A stretch of 24,826 nucleotides of DNA from CAZDML01 sp964506645 (lineage in GTDB: Bacteria; Elusimicrobiota; Elusimicrobia; 2-01-FULL-59-12). The stretch lies in NCBI GenBank assembly GCA_964506645.1, contig CAZDML010000015.1:1-24826 (forward strand), read 5' to 3'. Within the stretch, counting starts at the first letter, position 1. Each line of letters begins with the position of its first letter. Below, piece by piece: positions 21,622 to 24,826 of this stretch. The notes under the pieces are model-generated. The model was not told the DNA's origin. It saw nothing but the letters and a program-made list of their open reading frames with translations, and searched no databases. A program made the translations under genes and the position numbers.

Positions 21622-24111
21622 CTTTAAAGGAAGTTCTTCCTGCTTATCGTCTTCTTCTTCCTTGGCGATGGGGGCAATGGCCGCAAGCTTGTCATCAGAT
21701 TCCTGGCGAAGCAAGCGGACGCCCTGGACATTGCGTCCGATGAGGGAAACATCTTTGGCAGCCAGTCGGATCGACATCCCCTTGGCCGTCATGAGCATGA
21801 TATCGTCGCCGTCGTTGGCCTTACGAATGCCGACGACGTTGCCGTTGCGGTCGGTCGTCTTCATATTGATAACGCCGTGGCCGCCGCGTGACTGCAGGCG
21901 ATATTCATCGACTTTGGTACGTTTACCGAATCCGTTTTCGGTCGCCGTTAAGAAAATATCTTTCGCGCCAACGGTTTCCATGCCGACCACGATATCGTCT
22001 TTCTCCAAGCGAATGCCGCGAACGCCCATGCCGGCGCGACCGATGGGGCGGATTTCTTCTTCTTCGAAACGAATGGCAATGCCGCCTCGGGTTCCGATAA
22101 TGATCTGCTGCTTGCCATCGGTATGCTTGACCGCAATCAGGTTATCGCCGTCGTCAAGCTTAATGGCAATGATGCCGCCGCGTCGCGGGTTGGCAAACTC
22201 GGCCAGGGGCGTTTTCTTTACCGTGCCTTGTGCGGTACACATCGTCAAATTGGTTTCCTTGCCTTTGGCTTCTTCGAAGGTCTTAATAGGAATGGCCGCG
22301 GTAATCTTTTCATCCTGGGCAGACATCTGGACGAAGTTCACGATCGCCTTGCCCTTGGCGGTACGGCCCGCTTCGGGAATTTCGAACACACGGATCCAGT
22401 AGACGCGCCCTTTGTTCGTAAAGAGAAGAAGATGCGAGTGCGTGCTGGTAACAAAGAGTTCAGACACAAAATCTTCTTCGCGGGTCGTCATGCCGGTGAC
22501 GCCCTTGCCGCCGCGTTTCTGGGCACGATACGCAGTCACGGGTAAGCGTTTAATGTAGCCGGCATTGGAAATGGTCACTACCACTTCTTCTTCCTGAACT
22601 AAATCTTCGATCTCAAGATCCTGCGCAGCAGCAGCGATTTTCGTGCGGCGTTCGTCACCATACTTTTCTTTTAATTCCTTGAGCTCATCGCCAATAATGG
22701 CCAACACTTTGCGCGCATCAGCCAGGATGCCTTTTAAACGGGCGATGGTCTTGAGCAGCTCCTCGTATTCATCTTCAATCTTTTTGCGCTCCAGGCCGGT
22801 GAGCTGTTGCAGGCGCATGTCCAGGATCGCTTGTGCCTGAATGCGCGACAATTTGAAATTCTCCATCAACTTCACGCGCGCGGTATCCGTGTCTTTCGAT
22901 TCGCGAATGGTCTTGATAATGCGGTCCAGATTATCGAGTGCAATCTTTAAGCCTTCGAGGATGTGAGCGCGGGCTTCGGCGCGGGCGAGTTCGTATTTGG
23001 TGCGACGGATAACGACTTCGCGGCGATGACCCACATAATGGCGGATAAATTCGCGCACCGGCATGACCTTCGGCTTGCCGCCGACCAACGCCAGCATGAT
23101 GACGCCAAAAGAGGTTTCCAGCTGGGTGTGTTTGAAAAGCTGATTGAGAACGATCTGGGCATTGCCTTCGCGCTTAAGCTCGATGACCATGCGGATGCCA
23201 TCGCGGTCGGATTCATCACGTAAGTCGGAGATGCCTTCGATTTTCTTATCTCGGACGAGATCGGCAATCGTTTCCAAAAGCGTCGCTTTATTGACCTGAT
23301 ACGGCAGCTCGGTCACGATAATCGCCTGCTTGCCACCGCGGATGTCTTCGATATCGACTTTCGCGCGCGTCGTGATCGATCCGCGACCGGTTTCAAAATA
23401 ATCTTTGATGCCCTGGCGACCCATGATAATGCCGGCGGTTGGGAAGTCGGGGCCTTTAATATGTTTCTGAAGATCCGCGGTGGTGATTTCCGGATTGTCC
23501 AGGAAAGCAATGACCGCGTCGCACACTTCGCTTAAGTTGTGCGGGGGGATGTTCGTCGCCATACCCACGGCAATACCGGATGACCCGTTGACCAGGAGGT
23601 TCGGCAGCTTGGCCGGCAGGATCAGCGGTTCGGTCAGAGAGCCGTCGTAGTTGGGACCAAAGTCGACGGTATTTTTATCGATATCCCCCAGCACTTCCTC
23701 GGCAATGGCGCCAAGTCGGGCTTCGGTGTATCGCATGGCAGCCGGGGGATCACCATCCACCGAGCCGAAGTTCCCTTGGCCGTCCACGAGCGGATAACGA
23801 AGCGAAAATTCCTGAACCATGCGGACCATCGCGTCATACACCGCGGTGTCGCCATGGGGGTGATATTTACCGAGAACGTCTCCGACCACGCGGGCGCTCT
23901 TCTTATAAGCCGAACGGTGGGTCAGTCCCATCTCGCGCATCGCGTAGAGAATACGGCGGTGCACGGGCTTGAAGCCGTCGCGCACGTCTGGCAGCGCGCG
24001 CCCCACGATCACGCTCATCGCGTAATCGATGTACGACGTTTTCATTTCGTCCTCGATGTTCCGAGGAAGAATACGGTCGTTGGGTTGGTCGATGGTGGTT
24101 TGATCAGCCAT
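21616..24111 (-). CDS. gyrA: DNA gyrase subunit A
   Basis: 831 residues, normal length. With GyrB it introduces negative supercoils. The breakage-reunion domain carries the catalytic Tyr128 in AMRYTEARL and the quinolone region HPHGDTAVYDAM. The C-terminal domain has the GyrA box QKRGGKG, which separates gyrase from ParC, and six beta-propeller-like repeats (e.g. GYIKRLPVTAYRAQKRGG, GIAIRFEEEEIRPIGRAG). Thr89 replaces the Ser83 of E. coli; Asp93 matches Asp87. The ATG overlaps the gyrB stop (TAATG), so the two are co-translated. The stop codon is at the border of the short inverted-repeat element. Confidence 0.98.
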   Translation of the reverse strand: MADQTTIDQPNDRILPRNIEDEMKTSYIDYAMSVIVGRALPDVRDGFKPVHRRILYAMREMGLTHRSAYKKSARVVGDVLGKYHPHGDTAVYDAMVRMVQEFSLRYPLVDGQGNFGSVDGDPPAAMRYTEARLGAIAEEVLGDIDKNTVDFGPNYDGSLTEPLILPAKLPNLLVNGSSGIAVGMATNIPPHNLSEVCDAVIAFLDNPEITTADLQKHIKGPDFPTAGIIMGRQGIKDYFETGRGSITTRAKVDIEDIRGGKQAIIVTELPYQVNKATLLETIADLVRDKKIEGISDLRDESDRDGIRMVIELKREGNAQIVLNQLFKHTQLETSFGVIMLALVGGKPKVMPVREFIRHYVGHRREVVIRRTKYELARAEARAHILEGLKIALDNLDRIIKTIRESKDTDTARVKLMENFKLSRIQAQAILDMRLQQLTGLERKKIEDEYEELLKTIARLKGILADARKVLAIIGDELKELKEKYGDERRTKIAAAAQDLEIEDLVQEEEVVVTISNAGYIKRLPVTAYRAQKRGGKGVTGMTTREEDFVSELFVTSTHSHLLLFTNKGRVYWIRVFEIPEAGRTAKGKAIVNFVQMSAQDEKITAAIPIKTFEEAKGKETNLTMCTAQGTVKKTPLAEFANPRRGGIIAIKLDDGDNLIAVKHTDGKQQIIIGTRGGIAIRFEEEEIRPIGRAGMGVRGIRLEKDDIVVGMETVGAKDIFLTATENGFGKRTKVDEYRLQSRGGHGVINMKTTDRNGNVVGIRKANDGDDIMLMTAKGMSIRLAAKDVSLIGRNVQGVRLLRQESDDKLAAIAPIAKEEEDDKQEELPLKK

Positions 24112-24826
24112 TAGATATCGAGGTTCTTCACTTCCAGGGCGTGCGATTCAATGAAGAGCCGGCGCGGCTCCACTTTGTCGCCCATGAGCGTGTTAAAAAT
24201 TTGATCGGCCTGCACCGCGTCATCGAGCTTCACCTGAAGGAGTCGGCGGGACTTCGGATCCATGGTCGTTTCCCAGAGCTGGGACGGGTTCATTTCACCC
24301 AGACCTTTGTAGCGCTGAATCATCGCGCCCTTACGGCCAAAATCTTTGATGGCTGAAAGAAGTTCCTGCACATCAAGAAGATCTTTTTCGTCGCCGTGCG
24401 CTTTCACGCGGTAGATCGCTTTGCGTTCATCATCCGCCTTGGATTCGACGGGCGCGGCCACTTCAAACCCGGCTTTGGTCAATTTATCGACCAACTGATC
24501 GATCTTGGGAAGCTCCCAGAGGTCTTTGACGTCATCCCCGAGTTCTTCTTCCACATCGCCCAGGCTAACCATTTCTTCGCCGGCCGCTTTGGCTTCTTTC
24601 TGAAATTTTTCTTTGCGCGCTTTCAGGTATTCGTCTTTAAATTTTTTCCATTCTTTTTCGGTGTAGATGTATTTAACACCGTCGTCTTCCTGGACCCGAT
24701 AGAGCGGCATCTTCTCTTTGGCTTTAAAATCAAAATAGTCTTTCATCGACAGGTTTTTGCGGGAGAGTTTGCGCAGAAGGCCTTCAAGCTCCGTGAGCCA
24801 TTTGAGGGCCTGCTTAATCTGCGCGT
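24111..24826 (-). CDS. gyrB: DNA gyrase subunit B, C-terminal part (5' end outside window)
   Basis: The frame stays open to the right window edge, so the gene continues beyond it; ~238 codons are visible. The end of the TOPRIM-GyrB region carries MIQRYKGLGEMNPSQLWETTMDP and the C-terminal VEPRRLFIESHALEVKNLDI, both diagnostic of GyrB (the ATPase/TOPRIM subunit). A ~100-residue charged, lysine/glutamate-rich segment (KEWKKFKDEYLKARKEKFQKE and following) precedes it, as in the GyrB of several phyla that carry an insert here. Overlaps gyrA start by one base (TAATG). Confidence 0.97.
   Translation of the reverse strand, partial: AQIKQALKWLTELEGLLRKLSRKNLSMKDYFDFKAKEKMPLYRVQEDDGVKYIYTEKEWKKFKDEYLKARKEKFQKEAKAAGEEMVSLGDVEEELGDDVKDLWELPKIDQLVDKLTKAGFEVAAPVESKADDERKAIYRVKAHGDEKDLLDVQELLSAIKDFGRKGAMIQRYKGLGEMNPSQLWETTMDPKSRRLLQVKLDDAVQADQIFNTLMGDKVEPRRLFIESHALEVKNLDI

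Noticed and set aside
21587..22402. 271-codon plus-strand ORF opposite gyrA
   Set aside because: It is antisense to a certain gyrA; the Ser/Pro/Met-rich translation is the shadow of a GC-rich gene and starts inside the inverted-repeat element.

Overview
The window is gene-dense, at roughly middle-to-high GC, and comes from a diderm (Gram-negative-type) bacterium. It carries a secretin, a 16-stranded-type surface-antigen barrel ending in F, signal peptides and a Tad/Flp pilus. The mix suggests a candidate-phylum lineage such as Omnitrophota or a relative: a very large repeat-built orphan protein, a compact Tad locus, myo-inositol-phosphate synthase, SBP-permease fusions, and many dispersed palindromic repeats lying inside or tight against genes. 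That placement is inference; there is no rRNA or other direct taxonomic marker apart from gyrA/gyrB.

Layout. (1) Bases 1-5416: 3' part of a giant protein (at least 1805 codons) with two ~635-residue repeat units, a long coiled coil and membrane segments near both ends. (2) 5440-5583: a 47-codon orphan membrane peptide. (3) 5665-13109: a compact, mostly overlapping Tad/Flp cluster: flp pilin, minimal secretin, three TadE/TadG-like pseudopilins, CpaB/RcpC, a TadZ-like/TadA fusion ATPase, short TadB and TadC, and a membrane PAS sensor without a kinase. A four-helix-bundle (23S-IVP/Avd-like) gene flanked by inverted repeats sits between tadA and tadB. (4) 13117-16403: a HEAT-like exported protein, myo-inositol-1-phosphate synthase and a surface-antigen beta-barrel. 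(5) 16407-17084 (minus): a 33-cysteine secreted protein. (6) 17156-19328: a polar amino-acid ABC importer (SBP-permease fusion plus ATPase), meeting an APC amino-acid permease (minus) head-on at 19323. (7) 20649-21101: a small-gene/regulatory island with a 28-codon hydrophobic peptide, terminators, and a near-consensus minus-strand promoter with a palindromic operator that drives a ~56-nt transcript ending at an intrinsic terminator. (8) 21102-24826 (minus): gyrB-gyrA followed by a shortened archease-like gene.

The most interesting layer is the repeats. One family (CCAAGCACCAAAT-type, two copies) brackets the four-helix-bundle gene at 10.65-11.10 kb. It also occurs without a gene as a ~110-bp inverted-repeat element between gyrA and archease; in both places the upstream gene's stop codon lies in or at the repeat, and the downstream gene looks N-terminally shortened. 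A second family (~65 bp, GGATCCC..CGGGATGAC core) is translated in frame inside two unrelated genes, in the leader of a pseudopilin and in the linker of the ABC fusion, like Rickettsia palindromic elements. Several genes also have TATAAT-like boxes 6-7 nt before the start codon and no Shine-Dalgarno, which suggests leaderless transcripts alongside SD-led ones.
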